64,000 bases of DNA from Caprimulgus europaeus (taxonomy: Eukaryota; Chordata; Aves; Caprimulgiformes; Caprimulgidae), in assembly GCA_907165065.1 (NCBI GenBank), contig OU015525.1:54135537-54199536 (forward strand), written 5' to 3'. Positions 63,101 to 64,000 of this stretch are shown piece after piece. The number at the start of each line of letters is the position of its first letter. The first letter of the stretch is position 1. Both the position numbers and the translations under genes were made by a program. The notes below the pieces were generated by a model. That model was not told the origin of the DNA. It worked only from the letters and a program-made list of their open reading frames with translations, and did not search any database.

Positions 63101-64000
63101 TATCAGAATTAAGAAGTAAGAGAAATGAGAGACTGCGGTAATTAAGTAGACAAAGAGGTGAATAAGGAAATGTTTCAAGGTTGCATTGTAGGGAAAAGAA
63201 GACTGTGTGAAAAGTAATATATTTGTTCTCTTTTTAAAAATGTGACTATAAAATATGTCCTGCAAACAAGGAAGTTATGATCTTCCTGAAACTTAAGAGC
63301 TGAGCAAACTGTCCTTGTGAACCAAACACGCTTTCAGAAAACAACATTATGGAGGTGGCCATGTATTAGTGTATTTTCTTCTCAGATGCCTAATTACCTA
63401 GATTATGCACTAGAATCTGGTTTTTGTTGAAGGAAGAGGTATAGAGCATCAGCCTTACAAAGGTACCTCACTTGTCTGTATTTTGGGGGGATGTTAATTA
63501 TGAAGAGCTGATGTTTGATGATAGAGTTTCCGTCCTCGGTAAAGAATCATCCATAAATTGAACTTGGTGGGGAAGTTCCCTGGCACTTTTGACAAGAGTA
63601 CTGTTAACATGCCTGTCAATCAGTGAAGCCTAACGCTAAAGCAGAAGAAGGAGCAGAGAAATGCAGTTTGTCAGGGAAATCACTTAGTCAAAGCATCTTT
63701 TTTTCTCTGAAGTTTATTTTCTAGACAGTCTTCAGCAGCCTGAAGGAAGCTTGGCAGCAGGTGTAAGAAGGCTTTTTGTCTTCTCATTTGCTGAGAAAAA
63801 AAGTGTAGCAAATTTACAAACAGAATATATTTCAGAAACAAATGTATAAAGAAACAAATAAGGTGGCTTATTTTTGTCTTGTCACCATATCAGAATCTTT
63901 GAAACCTGTCATCTTTTCTCTATTCTTTGATGGCAGCTGAAATCTCTGTATTGATACAGCCACCAATGCACATGACAGTCTGGGTGATTTTGAAGCACTG
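57153..64000 (+). other. PTPRM: Intron downstream of the 37-nt exon (5' part, at least 6.8 kb)
   Basis: The intron starts with GTAAGTTT and continues beyond the window. I find no segment encoding the expected next D1 piece (PMQETIYDFWRMVW-like). An almost pure T run lies at 59484-59512. The remaining sequence is AT-rich intron with no recognised repeat. Short open frames on both strands (for example 59153-59457) are overlapping shadows without support. Confidence 0.75.
59484..59512 (+). repeat. Poly-T run with one C
   Basis: T10, C, T17-18: a low-complexity homopolymer in the last intron. No LINE or retrocopy body is visible on its 5' or 3' side, so I do not read it as the reversed tail of a processed gene. 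Confidence 0.8.

Larger units (their letters stand above)
1..64000 (+). other. PTPRM: PTPRM locus, internal fragment (juxtamembrane to start of D1)
   Basis: The whole window lies inside one gene. Eight short segments with AG...GT boundaries and compatible phases join into one reading frame that matches receptor protein tyrosine phosphatase mu. This is a homophilic cell-adhesion receptor whose cytoplasmic tandem phosphatase domains act on junctional phosphotyrosine. The frame starts with a basic post-membrane stretch (KLAKKRKET), runs through the juxtamembrane region (SYTEQGTNCDEAFSF, SFTMKTNTLSTTVPNSYYP), the wedge ([18 protein letters not shown]), and the D1 motifs [15 protein letters not shown] and DYINGNYIDGYHRPNHY. 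PTPRM is chosen over PTPRK, PTPRT and PTPRU because of the juxtamembrane wording, which differs between the paralogues; this rests on recalled family sequences. The ectodomain, membrane helix, catalytic loops and D2 are outside the window. Confidence 0.93.

Overview
The window is an internal piece of a bird genome. It lies inside one gene on the + strand: PTPRM, the receptor-type protein tyrosine phosphatase mu (R2B subfamily). The bird call rests on several CR1 LINE copies with the avian 3' end (ATTCTATG-type octamer tail) and on one avian-type endogenous retroviral LTR, in otherwise AT-rich intronic DNA. No complete gene is present. Nearly every open reading frame longer than 60 codons is chance or belongs to a repeat.

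Gene layout: I place eight exons with matching splice sites and a continuous reading frame: 8951-9102 (152 nt), 12707-12781 (75 nt), 13004-13030 (27 nt, optional), 17140-17151 (12 nt, optional microexon), 17908-18095 (188 nt), 46634-46721 (88 nt), 52815-52891 (77 nt) and 57116-57152 (37 nt). Together they encode the cytoplasmic side of the receptor, from just after the transmembrane helix, through the long juxtamembrane region and the wedge, into the first conserved motifs of phosphatase domain D1. The extracellular part and transmembrane exon lie upstream of the window. The catalytic WPD loop and Cys-containing P-loop of D1, and all of D2, lie downstream. Intron sizes run from 222 nt to 28.5 kb.

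The most interesting coding feature is the pair of tiny in-frame exons at 13004 and 17140. Together they add 13 residues (DPFVPTAILVPIN) to the juxtamembrane region, and each has a TGCATG (Rbfox-type) element in the intron downstream.

Repeat layout: an ancient CR1-like relic (about 3.1-4.0 kb, - strand); a 1.1-kb CR1 with a damaged reverse transcriptase reading frame (10.0-11.1 kb, -); fossil DNA-transposon-like sequence (22.5-23.1 kb, tentative); an old CR1 3' end (29.8-30.2 kb, +); two CR1 pieces in opposite orientation that abut at 33.63 kb; a long polypyrimidine tract (37.15-37.27 kb); a CR1 3' end (40.3-40.7 kb, +); and a composite of a CR1 3' end (53.8-54.46 kb, +) followed after about 40 bp by a solo ERV LTR (54.5-55.25 kb, -) that carries 13 perfect ATATG repeats.

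I found no tRNA, rRNA, CRISPR array, second protein gene or undescribed multi-gene system. The window is best read as vertebrate intron with short conserved exons.
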